Assembly: GCA_014191855.1 (NCBI GenBank)
Contig: BJHF01000036.1
Span: 2,601 to 58,293, forward strand
DNA from: Deltaproteobacteria bacterium
Lineage (GTDB): Bacteria; Myxococcota_A; UBA796; SXON01
DNA length: 55,693 nucleotides
Direction of reading: 5' to 3'
The notes beneath the pieces were generated by a model. It searched no databases. It had not been told where the DNA came from and saw only the letters and a list, made by a program, of their open reading frames with translations. Below, piece by piece: positions 45,959 to 55,282 of the stretch. Each line of letters opens with the position of its first letter. Within the stretch, counting starts at the first letter, position 1. Both the position numbers and the translations under genes were made by a program.

Positions 45959-47344
45959 ATGGCAGATCCCTACGACGTGATCGTGATTGGCAGCGGCCCC
46001 GGCGGATACCTCGCCGCGATCCTCGCTGCCCAGCGAAAACTGCGCGTCGTGTGCATCGAGAAAGAGCGACTCGGTGGCGTATGCCTGAACTGGGGCTGCA
46101 TCCCGAGCAAGGCGCTGTTGCGGGCGGCCGAGCAGTACGTGTTCATGAAGGAGGAGGCGGCGGCCTTCGGGCTCTCCTGCGAGAACGTAGGCCATGACTG
46201 GGCGAAGGTGGTCGGGCGCAGCCGGAAGATCGCCGACCAGAGCGAGCGGGGGGTGCGCTTCTTGTTCAAGAAGTATGGCGTGGAGGTCGTGGCTGGCACC
46301 GCGGAGCTGTCGGCACCCGGCTCAGTCACCGTAACGCAGTCGTCAGGCTCCGTTACGCTGGAGGGCAAGCACATCATCCTCGCGACCGGTGCCCGAGCGC
46401 GGGTGTTCCCGGGAATGGAGGTCGATGGCGAACGGGTGATGACCTACCGCAACGCGATCGCGTCGCTCACGCAGCCGGAGTCCGTGATCGTGCTGGGCAG
46501 CGGCGCTATCGGCCTGGAGTTCGCCTACTTCTACAATAGCTTTGGCACCAGGGTTACGCTCGTGGAAGGCGCAGACCGCGTGTGTCCGCTTGAGGATGCC
46601 GACGTGAGCGCGGAGGTCGGCAAAAGCTTCAAGAAAGCCGGGGTGGACGTGCTTACCGGCGCGTTGTGCCAGTCGATCGTTCGTGAGGGCGATGGGGTGG
46701 TGGCCAAGCTGAAGGACGGGCGCGAGCTGAGGGCGAGCCACGCGCTGATCGCCGTAGGGGTAACGCCCAACATCGAGGGGATCGGGCTGGAGAAGCTGGG
46801 GGTTGCCACCGAGGCCGGGCACGTGAAGGTGGACAAGAGCTACCGCACCAATGTGCCCGGGGTGTACGCCATTGGGGATCTTTGCGGTCCCCCGGCGCTC
46901 GCGCACACCGCCTACGCCGAGGCCCATGTGTGCGTGGCCCGGATCGCCGGCGAACACAGCCCGGATGTGGACTACGGCAACATGCCCGCCGCCACCTACT
47001 GCCAGCCGCAGATCGCCAGCGTCGGCCTCACCGAGGCGGCGGCCCGGGCGCAGGGCCTCGAGTTCACGGTCGGCAAGTTCCCGCTCTCCGCGAACGGAAA
47101 GGCCCGCGCCATCGGCGCGTCGGAGGGCTTCGTGAAGGTGCTGGTTGGCAAAAAACACGGGGAGATCCTCGGGGCACACCTCGTGGGCCACGACGTGAGC
47201 GAGCTGTTGGCCAACTTCGTGATGGCGCGAGGCGCCGAGGTGACGGCGGAGCACTTCCTGCACACCGTGCATGCGCATCCAACGGTCGGAGAGGCGATGT
47301 TCGAAGCGGTGGCCGAGGCGGTCGGGAAGGGGGCGCACCTGTAG
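45959..47344 (+). CDS. lpdA: Dihydrolipoyl dehydrogenase (E3)
   Basis: The 461-residue flavoprotein has the FAD-binding GSGPGG (11-16), the redox-active pair C42-C47 in GGVCLNWGCIPSK, the second NAD-binding GSGAIGLEFA, the FAD motif YAIGDLCG, and the active-site His440 with Glu445 (HPTVGEA). It reoxidises lipoyl groups of pyruvate, 2-oxoglutarate or branched-chain dehydrogenase complexes, or the glycine cleavage system. No E1 or E2 gene is adjacent, so the complex cannot be specified. The start is ATG 45959. Confidence 0.96.
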   Translation: MADPYDVIVIGSGPGGYLAAILAAQRKLRVVCIEKERLGGVCLNWGCIPSKALLRAAEQYVFMKEEAAAFGLSCENVGHDWAKVVGRSRKIADQSERGVRFLFKKYGVEVVAGTAELSAPGSVTVTQSSGSVTLEGKHIILATGARARVFPGMEVDGERVMTYRNAIASLTQPESVIVLGSGAIGLEFAYFYNSFGTRVTLVEGADRVCPLEDADVSAEVGKSFKKAGVDVLTGALCQSIVREGDGVVAKLKDGRELRASHALIAVGVTPNIEGIGLEKLGVATEAGHVKVDKSYRTNVPGVYAIGDLCGPPALAHTAYAEAHVCVARIAGEHSPDVDYGNMPAATYCQPQIASVGLTEAAARAQGLEFTVGKFPLSANGKARAIGASEGFVKVLVGKKHGEILGAHLVGHDVSELLANFVMARGAEVTAEHFLHTVHAHPTVGEAMFEAVAEAVGKGAHL

Positions 47345-47456
47345 CGGAGCCGGACAGCGGAGCCGTAGCGTACGCCCCGCAACCGACCGATCCGCAAATC
47401 GATGCGACCCGATCGGCCGGCGGCGTCGTACATTGTGCGCGACCCCCGGAGCCTCC

Positions 47457-48821
47457 TTGCCCTACGCGCTCGTGATCCTCACCCTGCTCGGCTGCAGCGA
47501 CACCTCCGATACGTCGAGCGGAAGCTCGGAAACGGCGGTTGACACAGGCATTTCCGAGGCTTCGGACATCCAGGCCGAGCTGGCGACCATCGTTACCGTG
47601 GTGATCGTTCGGTGGCAGACCGCCGAGCCCACGGTCGGTCGCGTGGAGTTCGGAGCGGACACCAACTACGGCCAGGTGACGGCCGACACCGAAGCGGTGA
47701 CCGACCACGAGGTATTGCTCGTCGGAAACACGGCGGACACCGTCGTGCACTTTCGGGTGGTCACGGCCGGCGAGGGCGGCGATACGGCGAGCGCCGACCA
47801 CGAGATCACCACCGGCCCCCTCCCCGCCGGGATGCCGACCTTCGTGACCTCGGGCACGCTGAGCGACGAATACGCGTGGAACTGCGTGCCGACGCAGGGC
47901 ACCACGCCGATGGTGGTCATCCTCAACGCGAAGGGCGAGATCATCTGGTACTACGTGCCGACCGTGGTGGGCGGGAACATGATGCGCGCGCTGGTGACGC
48001 ACGACCGCAAGTCGGTCCTGCTCGGGCACGCGGGCACGCAAGGAGATCTCTCCACCGGCGTGCTGGAGTGGATCTCGCTCGACGGCGGCACCGTTCGCAC
48101 GGTTCCCGCGCCCAACTTCGATCACGATCTCGCGGAGCTGCCGGACGGCACCGTGGCGCTCATCGTCGTCGAAGAGCGACCGGATCCCGCAAACGGGGGC
48201 ACCTGGGCGGCGGACACCATCGTGGAGTACGCGCCGGACGGCACGCAGACCACCGTGTTCAACTCCTGGGACGCCGTGGATCCGGTGGAGGCGGGCATCA
48301 CCGGGCCGCACAACTGGACGCACGGGAACGGGCTGGACTACGACCCCGTGAACGATGTGTACTACTTCTCCTGGAAAGAGGTAGGCACGTTGTTGAAGAT
48401 CCAGCGGGCGACCGCGGAAGTGGACTGGATGATCGATGGCAAGCTCAACCAGTTCGACTTCGGCGACGACCCGGTGGTGCAGCTCCAGCACCAGTTTGAG
48501 CGCCTGCCGGACGGAAATCTGCTGATCTTCGATAATGGCACACAGGAGCGTGGTTATTCGCTGGCCGTGGAGCTGGAACTGGACGAAGAGGCGCTCACCG
48601 CGAACCAGGTGTGGCAGTACGGGCACGTGCCGCCGCTCTACGTGTTCGCGAAGGGCGACGTGCAGCGCTTCGAGAACGGAAACACGCTGGTCACCTGGTC
48701 GGCCATGGGTGAGCTGCAGATGGTCACTCCCGAAGGTGCGATCGTTTGGCAACTCAATGCGGAGCTCGGTCAGGCGTTCACGTTCGTGCAACCCTTTCAA
48801 AGCTTCTATGCTGATCGTTAG
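47457..48821 (+). CDS. Arylsulfotransferase (ASST)-family lipoprotein
   Basis: The 454-residue product starts at TTG with GGAG five bases upstream and has lipobox LTLLGC with Cys13, followed by a Ser/Thr/Asp linker. An Ig-like domain (about 35-110) precedes a six-bladed propeller resembling ASST: DHDLAELPDGT, HNWTHGNGLDYDPVNDVYYFSWK, QHQFERLPDGNLLIFDNG, GDVQRFENGNTLVTWS. ASST enzymes transfer sulfate between phenols through a His residue, but many homologues in this group have no proven activity. Its last 14 bases overlap the next lipoprotein gene. Confidence 0.78.
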   Translation: MPYALVILTLLGCSDTSDTSSGSSETAVDTGISEASDIQAELATIVTVVIVRWQTAEPTVGRVEFGADTNYGQVTADTEAVTDHEVLLVGNTADTVVHFRVVTAGEGGDTASADHEITTGPLPAGMPTFVTSGTLSDEYAWNCVPTQGTTPMVVILNAKGEIIWYYVPTVVGGNMMRALVTHDRKSVLLGHAGTQGDLSTGVLEWISLDGGTVRTVPAPNFDHDLAELPDGTVALIVVEERPDPANGGTWAADTIVEYAPDGTQTTVFNSWDAVDPVEAGITGPHNWTHGNGLDYDPVNDVYYFSWKEVGTLLKIQRATAEVDWMIDGKLNQFDFGDDPVVQLQHQFERLPDGNLLIFDNGTQERGYSLAVELELDEEALTANQVWQYGHVPPLYVFAKGDVQRFENGNTLVTWSAMGELQMVTPEGAIVWQLNAELGQAFTFVQPFQSFYADR

Positions 48822-49749
48822 CCTGCTCGCTGCCTGTAGCGGGGGCGAGGATGCCCAGGCCGACGACACCGCGGCCGCGGGCACATTGGTCTTCGCAAAC
48901 GAGAACAACTACACGTTTGCGGGGGAGCTGACGATCCCCAGCTTCCCGCTCGCGGCCGGCGAGGACGTGGGCCTCGACTGGTCGGGGCTCACCCGCGATC
49001 TTCAGTGCCACGAAACCGACCCCGTGGGCGACATCGACAACGCCGCCCTCATGGTCTTCCCCTATTTGAATCAGGCAGAGGTCGCGGTCGGACTCGCGCA
49101 CGACACCCTGCAGCAGGTCGATCTCGGCGTCTACCTTTCCTACGAACCGGGGGACACGACGAGCGTGTCGCTGTCCCAACTCACGTTCTTCGGCACCGAA
49201 GCCAACATCAAATCGGAGTTCTACCCCGACGGGGCAACGTGGGTGGTGTTGCTCAGCACGGGCACGCGCGTGGGGGTGGGCACCCGAACCTTGACGTTTA
49301 TCGAGCCAGATTCGGGCGTTTCTGAACGGAGCGCGGACATCGCCGATGCCTGCGAAGTGCTCGACTACACGGTTGACCTCGAAGCGATGTCCCCCCTCCC
49401 CGTTCCGGCGCAAGGCCCCTGGACGGTGGACTGGACCGGGCTCACCGTGAACGGCCACGGGGGGCCCTTCGATCCGAACAAGGTCACGGAGGTTACGGTC
49501 GCCCACTTCACCACCTCTGCGCTGGAGGATCTCGAAGCGGACTTCCTGGATCTCGAGACGCTTGCGGACCGCGTGTGGCGCGTTGAGCACCGCTCCGGAA
49601 CGACCGCCGCGTTGGCCGATCTCCGCGCCGACGACGATGGGACCGCGTTTACGGGCTTCGAGCCGGGTGGGACGTGGGTGCTGGCGATCCTCTGCGCGAC
49701 CTGTTCGATTCCGGCCCCGCTCGGCCTCGCCGTGCTCGTCCCCACGTAG
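48808..49749 (+). CDS. Lipoprotein of unknown function
   Basis: The 313-residue product starts MLIVSLLAACSGG with Cys10, overlapping the ASST-family gene by 14 bases. An ATG 17 codons upstream would give a basic 27-residue leader but overlap the neighbour further. The mature protein is beta-rich with two similar halves (DVGLDWSGLTRD and WTVDWTGLTVNG), suggesting an internal duplication. It is probably co-transcribed with the ASST-family gene and acts beside it on the surface. No family recognised. Confidence 0.68.
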   Translation: MLIVSLLAACSGGEDAQADDTAAAGTLVFANENNYTFAGELTIPSFPLAAGEDVGLDWSGLTRDLQCHETDPVGDIDNAALMVFPYLNQAEVAVGLAHDTLQQVDLGVYLSYEPGDTTSVSLSQLTFFGTEANIKSEFYPDGATWVVLLSTGTRVGVGTRTLTFIEPDSGVSERSADIADACEVLDYTVDLEAMSPLPVPAQGPWTVDWTGLTVNGHGGPFDPNKVTEVTVAHFTTSALEDLEADFLDLETLADRVWRVEHRSGTTAALADLRADDDGTAFTGFEPGGTWVLAILCATCSIPAPLGLAVLVPT

Positions 49750-49771
49750 CGGGCGCGCTACATGCGGCGGC

Positions 49772-51538
49772 GTGTACGCGCTGATCGTAGAGCCCCTGTT
49801 CCGCCGCGCCGCGCTGCTCGAGGCCGCCGCGGCCGCTGAGGCGCTGGATACCGCCCACGCCCGCGACAACGACGAAACGCGCGCGATCCTGGATTCGCGC
49901 GGCCCGCCTGCGGTCTGCATCGTGGAGCTCACGGGCGCCAACCTCGACGGGTTCGGGCTGCTCGCGATGCTGCGCGACCGCACTACCCACGCGCCAGTGG
50001 TCGTTGTAAGCGCCTTCTCCGCGCTTCGAGACAGCGCCTGGGCCCTGCGAGAGTCGCTGAACATCGTGTCCGTGCACCGTTCCGATCTCACGACGGATGC
50101 GCTGCGGGCCTCGCTCCGCGTCGCGCTGGGGCGCCACGGAGGCCGGCCGCTGGTGCTCGACCCCCTGCCCCCCGCGGTTCGCGAACAAGTGCGCGTTGAA
50201 CGGGTGGACTCCATCTGCCTGGCTGCGGGCGGCGTGGCGCCCGAGTCCCTCCAGCGCCGGCTCGATGAGGCCGCGGCGTTCTTCGGGGTGGATGCCACGT
50301 TGTGCACGCTCCGATCGGCGAACACGGAAACGTTGCTGGCCTTCTCGGGCCCTCGCGCCCACCGGTTCGTCGAGCGCATTCAAGGAGGTGCCCCCTCCGG
50401 ATTTGCGGCGCAGGTCGTCGATGCCACCGGGAGCGCCGCCCTCGTATTGAACGACGCCTCCCAGAACCCCGCGTTCGCAGGGGATCCGCTGGTGAAGGAA
50501 GGGTTGGTGCGCGGCTTCGCTGGCGTGGCGCTTGAGGCGAGCGATGGCACCCCGCTCGGCGCGTTATGCCTGGTCGATACCCGGCCGCTCCGGCTCGACG
50601 CTGCGGCGATCGTCGCCCTCCGCGCCTTCGCCAGCCGCGTCGCGGGAGAGCTGGACGTGATCCCGGCACGCGCCCGCGGCCTTGCCTCCGGCGTTGAGCC
50701 TCGCTTCACGTTCCAACACCTCGCGGCCGTGCTGGATGGGCTCGATCAGCCCGTGACGTTGTGGGGCGCCAACGATCGGATCCTCGCGGTGAACCCGGTG
50801 TTCACCCACGCGCTCGGGCTGTCGCCGGGATCGCTGCGTGGCGGCCGCGTGGCGTTCGCGGAGCACATGGCCCGGGCTGGCGCAGACGCGGAGTTTGTGG
50901 AGCTGGTACGGGCCCTTCCGCCGCCGCCGGTGGTGCAACGAGCCGAGGTTACCGTGGGGGGCCTGCGCCCGCGGGTGTACCGATGGTCCACCAAACCCGT
51001 GCTGCTGGAAGAGGGCATGGGCCAGCTCGACGTGTGGCTCGACATCACGGCTGAACGGGAGCTTGAGCGCGCCGCGCTGACGGATGCGCTGACGGGAATC
51101 GCGAACCGCCGCGGCGGCGAAGTGGCGTGCACCCGGGAGGTCGCACGCACGCGCAGGGCCGCGCGCCCCCTCTCCTTCCTGCTCCTGGACATCGACAACT
51201 TCAAGCGGGTGAACGACGCCCATGGCCACGCCGCGGGTGACGAGGTGATCCGCGGCGTTGCGACCATCATGTCCCAAGCGCTTCGCGCGAGCGATGTCGC
51301 CGCGCGCTGGGGCGGCGAGGAGCTGCTGGCGATCCTGCCGGACGCCGACATCGTGCAGGCGCGGGTGGTAGCCGAACGCGTGCGCACCGCCGTGGCCGCA
51401 GCGCCGCTCAAGCCGCCCGTCACCGTCTCCATTGGCACCGCGCAGCTGGGTCCGACCGAGCGCGCGGACGCCGCGATCGGCCGGGCGGATTCAAAGCTGT
51501 ATGAGGCAAAAGAGCGCGGGCGAAACCGGGTGCTTTAG
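49772..51538 (+). CDS. Diguanylate cyclase with pseudo-receiver, GAF, PAS and GGDEF domains
   Basis: The 588-residue protein begins with a receiver-like domain whose phosphoacceptor Asp is Glu52 (CIVELTGANLDGFGLL), so it is probably not phosphorylated. A GAF-like domain (about 155-305) and a PAS-like domain (about 325-440) follow. The GGDEF domain contains LLDIDNFKRVNDAHGH, the active site RWGGEEL (512-518), and RASD at 505-508, the RxxD inhibitory site five residues before it. It should make cyclic di-GMP with product inhibition, controlled by ligands of the GAF/PAS domains. The start is GTG 49772; the frame is open far upstream within the previous gene. Confidence 0.88.
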   Translation: MYALIVEPLFRRAALLEAAAAAEALDTAHARDNDETRAILDSRGPPAVCIVELTGANLDGFGLLAMLRDRTTHAPVVVVSAFSALRDSAWALRESLNIVSVHRSDLTTDALRASLRVALGRHGGRPLVLDPLPPAVREQVRVERVDSICLAAGGVAPESLQRRLDEAAAFFGVDATLCTLRSANTETLLAFSGPRAHRFVERIQGGAPSGFAAQVVDATGSAALVLNDASQNPAFAGDPLVKEGLVRGFAGVALEASDGTPLGALCLVDTRPLRLDAAAIVALRAFASRVAGELDVIPARARGLASGVEPRFTFQHLAAVLDGLDQPVTLWGANDRILAVNPVFTHALGLSPGSLRGGRVAFAEHMARAGADAEFVELVRALPPPPVVQRAEVTVGGLRPRVYRWSTKPVLLEEGMGQLDVWLDITAERELERAALTDALTGIANRRGGEVACTREVARTRRAARPLSFLLLDIDNFKRVNDAHGHAAGDEVIRGVATIMSQALRASDVAARWGGEELLAILPDADIVQARVVAERVRTAVAAAPLKPPVTVSIGTAQLGPTERADAAIGRADSKLYEAKERGRNRVL

Positions 51539-51546
51539 GGGGCGAC

Positions 51547-52038
51547 ATGCAGGAGGGCACAAGGGGCGGCGGCGCGGGGGTGACGGCCGGAATCGTGATC
51601 GCAGCCGTATTGCTCGTCGCCATCGGCGGGCCGGCGCTGGTGATGTGCATCGGCGTAACGGCCGCCATCGCGATCCCGAACTTCGTGGCGATGCAGGCGA
51701 AAGCAAAGCGCGCGGAGGTTCCGGGTTACGTGGACGGCATCAAGACGGCCGAGCTGGCGTATGACGCCGCCTTTGACGAGTTCGTGCCGGCGGGCAGCGA
51801 GGACGAGGCTCGCCGCGCGGTGAGCAAGACTCCCCATGAGTGGCGTCGCGACAGCGCGTGGGATCGACTGGGTTGGATGCCCGACGGCCCGCTCCGTGGA
51901 GGCTACTGGGTGGAGGTGCACGGCGGCGACTTTACCGTGCACGGCATCTGCGACGTGGATGGGGATGGGGTCTACGCGGAGTACACCGCGACATCGTCGC
52001 GGAACGCGACGCTTGAGACCGGCGCCAACACCTACTAG
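51547..52038 (+). CDS. Type IV pilin-like protein without a prepilin leader
   Basis: The 163-residue product has a long N-terminal hydrophobic segment ending ITAAIAIPNFVAMQAKAKRAEV-like sequence (exactly VTAAIAIPNF then VAMQAKAKRAEVPG), which is the pilin helix end as seen in myxobacterial pilin-like proteins. However, the prepilin peptidase site (G/A-FTLIE) is missing, and the hydrophobic part is longer and contains a Cys. The C-terminal domain is small and acidic (DVDGDGVYAEY). It may be an anchored minor-pilin relative. It follows the diguanylate cyclase gene by 8 bases and precedes MATE by 5. Confidence 0.7.
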   Translation: MQEGTRGGGAGVTAGIVIAAVLLVAIGGPALVMCIGVTAAIAIPNFVAMQAKAKRAEVPGYVDGIKTAELAYDAAFDEFVPAGSEDEARRAVSKTPHEWRRDSAWDRLGWMPDGPLRGGYWVEVHGGDFTVHGICDVDGDGVYAEYTATSSRNATLETGANTY

Positions 52039-52043
52039 GGGTC

Positions 52044-53345
52044 ATGACGCCTCCCGTTACCCGCCGTGAGATTGTCGCCCTCGCCCTCCCCGCGGCTGCC
52101 TCGGCGCTGTTGAACAACGCGTTCCGGGTGATCGACCAGCTCGCGGCCGGCGGCGTCTCCACGCCCGCACAGGCCGCCATCGGCTCCTGCACCTTCGTGC
52201 TGATCGCGGCCTACGCACTGCATTGTCTCATCGCCGCGGGCGTGGGGCCGTTGGTCGCGCGCGCACAGGGCGCCGGCGACAGAGACCTCGAAGCCCGCGT
52301 CATCGGCACCGGGCTCCTGGGCAACGTCGGGACGTGGCTCGTCGTCGCCACCGTCGCGGGCTTCGGATCCGACGCGATCGCGTCGGCGCTCGGGCTCACG
52401 GGTAGCACCGCCGAACAAGCCGCGATCTTCTTGCGTACCGTCGGCGTCCTCAGCTTGCCGCTCGCGGTCGCACCGACTCTCGACGCCGTGTTCGTCGCGC
52501 GGGGCCAGACCGGCCGAATGATGGCGTTGCAGGTGAGCGCGGCCGTGCTCAACGTGCTGCTTAATCCCATCTTCATCCACGACTTCGGTATGGGCGTCGC
52601 AGGCGCCGCCCTCGCCACGGTCACCGCGCGAATCCCAGCGACGATCCTCGGGCTTGCCTGGGTGGTGCGCCCCCAAGGGGCGCGGGTCGTGCGCGACGGC
52701 ACGCTGCGGCGCATCACGTACATCGGCGGCCCGGTGGCGGTGAACACCCTGGCCTACGCCCTGGTGTATTTCATGTTGCTCCGAACCGCGATCTCCCCCC
52801 TCGGGCCCGCGGTGAACGCGGCGCTTGGGATCGGCTTCTCGGCGTTGGAAGGCATCACCTACCCGTGTTTCCTCGGCCTCTCACTCGCCGTGAGCTCGGT
52901 CGTCGGCCGGCGACTGGGCGCTGGGCAGCCGGAGGAAGCGCGCCGCGTGGCGCGGCTCGCGCTTCCGCTCACGACGGGCCTTGGAATTTCGGCCGGCCTG
53001 GTGTTCTGGCTCGGGGCCTGTGCGATTTGCGCGCCGTTCACCCACGACCCGGCGGTGCTCGATCAAGCGGTGGGGTACGCGCGAGCCCTCGCCTGGTCGC
53101 AGCCCCTCGTCGCGTGGGAGGCGCTGGCCGAAGGCGTGCTGCTCGGGGCGGGCGCATCGCAACCCGTTTTTTGGCTGAGCGCCCCGGTGAACGTGCTCCG
53201 GATCCCCCTGGCCTGGGCGCTTGCGATGCCGCTGGGCTTCGGAGCGCCGGGCGTGTGGTGGGCGATAAACCTCACGAGCCTGCTGAAAGCGACGCTCAAG
53301 GGGGCCTCCGCGGCCCGGGGCGCCTGGTCGAGCACGCGGATCTGA
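52044..53345 (+). CDS. MATE-family efflux transporter
   Basis: The 433-residue protein has 12 predicted helices in two similar halves (first half ALPAAASALLNNAFRVIDQLAAG, second half GGPVAVNTLAYALVYFMLL). Elements such as AIGSCTFVLIAAYALHCLIAAGVGPLVARAQGAGD match the MATE family. These proteins expel cationic or lipophilic compounds using Na+ or H+. The last gene in a close rightward run, it starts five bases after the pilin-like gene. Substrate unknown. Confidence 0.9.
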   Translation: MTPPVTRREIVALALPAAASALLNNAFRVIDQLAAGGVSTPAQAAIGSCTFVLIAAYALHCLIAAGVGPLVARAQGAGDRDLEARVIGTGLLGNVGTWLVVATVAGFGSDAIASALGLTGSTAEQAAIFLRTVGVLSLPLAVAPTLDAVFVARGQTGRMMALQVSAAVLNVLLNPIFIHDFGMGVAGAALATVTARIPATILGLAWVVRPQGARVVRDGTLRRITYIGGPVAVNTLAYALVYFMLLRTAISPLGPAVNAALGIGFSALEGITYPCFLGLSLAVSSVVGRRLGAGQPEEARRVARLALPLTTGLGISAGLVFWLGACAICAPFTHDPAVLDQAVGYARALAWSQPLVAWEALAEGVLLGAGASQPVFWLSAPVNVLRIPLAWALAMPLGFGAPGVWWAINLTSLLKATLKGASAARGAWSSTRI

Positions 53346-53406
53346 CGATCTCGCGTGGCACCAACCCGAGGCGACCGGTTAGGACGCCGCCCTCGCTGAG
53401 CTCCCC

Positions 53407-53655
53407 ATGAATGCACGTACGATCGGTTGGTTGTTCGGCGGCGTCTGCTGCGCTGCCGGGATTCTCACGATGATGTTCTCCTGGGATAGCGGCGGGGCCG
53501 ACATCGCGCTCTCCCTGGACCGCGTGGGCTGGGATGCCGTGGAGAACGTGGGCCCCAACGGGAATTTTCCGATGGCGGCACTGGCGCTGTTGATGGGCGC
53601 CCCGACGTTGATCTACCTCAACGCCACCCAGTGGCGGAACACCGGCGGCTACTGA
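53407..53655 (+). CDS. Small membrane protein, two helices
   Basis: The 82-residue product has hydrophobic helices at residues 6-22 and 57-72, with an acidic/neutral loop between (DSGGADIALSLDRVGWD). No family is recognised. It ends 16 bases before the NAD synthetase start and may be co-transcribed with it. Confidence 0.6.
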   Translation: MNARTIGWLFGGVCCAAGILTMMFSWDSGGADIALSLDRVGWDAVENVGPNGNFPMAALALLMGAPTLIYLNATQWRNTGGY

Positions 53656-53671
53656 GCCGCTCCGAGCCCCC

Positions 53672-55282
53672 GTGCGCGTAATTGTCGCCCAGCTCGCCCC
53701 GGTCGTCGGCGACGTAGCGGCGAACGCCCACCGTTGCGTCGCGGCGATCCGCCAGGGCATCGCGATGGGTGCGCGCCTCGTGGTGATGCCCGAGTTGGTC
53801 ATCAGCGGCTATCCCCCGCGCGATCTCCTTGATCGCGCCGACCTCATCGAGGCCTGCATGCGCGAGGCGCACCGCGTCGCCGCCGCCACATCGGGCTCAT
53901 CCACCATCGCGGTATTCGGGTGCCCGTGGCAGGAAGGTGGTCTGCGAAACAGCGGTGTCGTTGCGTTCAACGGTGCGATCGTCGCGGTCCGACACAAATC
54001 GTTGCTGCCGACGTACGACGTGTTCGACGAGTCCCGCTACTTCACTCCGGAAACCGACCCGCGCCCCGTTTTGGTCGACGGGCTGACCCTCGGCGTCACG
54101 ATCTGCGAGGACATCTGGAACGAGCCGGGCCTCGTGCGCCACGGCTACCGGCTCGACCCGGTTGAGCATCTCCGCGGTTGCGACGTTCTGGTGAACCTGA
54201 GCGCCTCCCCCTTCCACGCGGGCAAGGGGGCGCTGCGCGCGGGCCTGGTGCAGGCGCAGGCTCGGCAGGTGGGCGCGCCGCTCGTGTACTGCAACCAGGT
54301 CGGGGGCAACGACGAGCTCCTGTTCGATGGGGCTTCGCTGGTGGCCACGGCCGACGGTCGTCTCATCCATCAGGGGCGGCAGTTCGTCGAGGAAACGGTG
54401 ACGGTAGACCTGGGGGGACCCGAGATCGTCCCCCACTTCCCCGCGTTCGAGGATGAAGTCCTCGACGCGTTGGTGATGGGCACCCGCGACTACGCCGAGC
54501 GAACCGGCTTCCGTTCTGCGGTGCTCGGGCTCTCCGGTGGCATCGACAGCGCGCTGGTAGCGGTCATCGCCGCCCGCGCGCTTGGCCCCCAAAACGTGCT
54601 TGGCGTGGGGATGCCCGGCCCCTTTTCCTCGCCCGGATCGATCACGGACGCGCGAGCGCTCGCCGCCAACGTCGGGATGCCCTTCGAACTGGTCCCCATC
54701 ACCGCCGCGAACGACGCGATCCTTGCGGCGCTCGGGCCGATTTTCATGGGAAAAGCTCGGGATATCACGGAAGAGAACCTGCAGGCCCGGGTGCGGGGCA
54801 CGGTGCTCATGGCGATCTCGAACAAGTTTGCACACCTCCTGCTCACGACTGGCAACAAATCCGAGATGGCGGTCGGCTACTGCACCCTGTACGGCGACAT
54901 GAACGGAGGGCTCGGCTTGATCGGAGATGTGTTCAAGACGGACGTGTACCGGCTCTCACAGCGCTGCAATGCGCGCGGCGAGGTGATCCCGACATCCACG
55001 CTCAAGAAGGCGCCCTCCGCCGAGCTGGCCCCAAATCAAACCGACCAGGACAGCCTGCCGCCCTACGCGGTGCTGGACGCAATCCTGAGACTGTACGTGG
55101 AGGCAGTCACGGATACCGAGTCGATCGTGGCGCAGGGGTATGATCGGGCCACGGTCGAGCGGGTGGTGAAGTTGGTGGTCCGCAGCGAATTCAAGAGGTG
55201 GCAGGCGGCTCCGGTGCTCCGGGTGTCGTCGCGCGCGTTCGGATGTGGGCGCCGTATGCCGCTCGCGCAACGGTGGCGCTGA
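53672..55282 (+). CDS. nadE: Glutamine-dependent NAD+ synthetase
   Basis: The 536-residue enzyme combines an N-terminal nitrilase-type glutaminase and a C-terminal synthetase. The Glu-Lys-Cys triad is visible: MPELVISGYPPRDLL, RHKSLLPTYDVFDE and TICEDIWNE. The ATP-binding PP-loop is GLSGGIDSALVA, and later GNKSEMAVGYCTLYGD and the C-terminal SEFKRWQ region match the family. It amidates deamido-NAD, the last step of NAD synthesis, in the cytoplasm. The start is GTG 53672, giving the expected MRVIVAQLAPVVGDV. The next gene's ATG overlaps its TGA by one base. Confidence 0.95.
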   Translation: MRVIVAQLAPVVGDVAANAHRCVAAIRQGIAMGARLVVMPELVISGYPPRDLLDRADLIEACMREAHRVAAATSGSSTIAVFGCPWQEGGLRNSGVVAFNGAIVAVRHKSLLPTYDVFDESRYFTPETDPRPVLVDGLTLGVTICEDIWNEPGLVRHGYRLDPVEHLRGCDVLVNLSASPFHAGKGALRAGLVQAQARQVGAPLVYCNQVGGNDELLFDGASLVATADGRLIHQGRQFVEETVTVDLGGPEIVPHFPAFEDEVLDALVMGTRDYAERTGFRSAVLGLSGGIDSALVAVIAARALGPQNVLGVGMPGPFSSPGSITDARALAANVGMPFELVPITAANDAILAALGPIFMGKARDITEENLQARVRGTVLMAISNKFAHLLLTTGNKSEMAVGYCTLYGDMNGGLGLIGDVFKTDVYRLSQRCNARGEVIPTSTLKKAPSAELAPNQTDQDSLPPYAVLDAILRLYVEAVTDTESIVAQGYDRATVERVVKLVVRSEFKRWQAAPVLRVSSRAFGCGRRMPLAQRWR

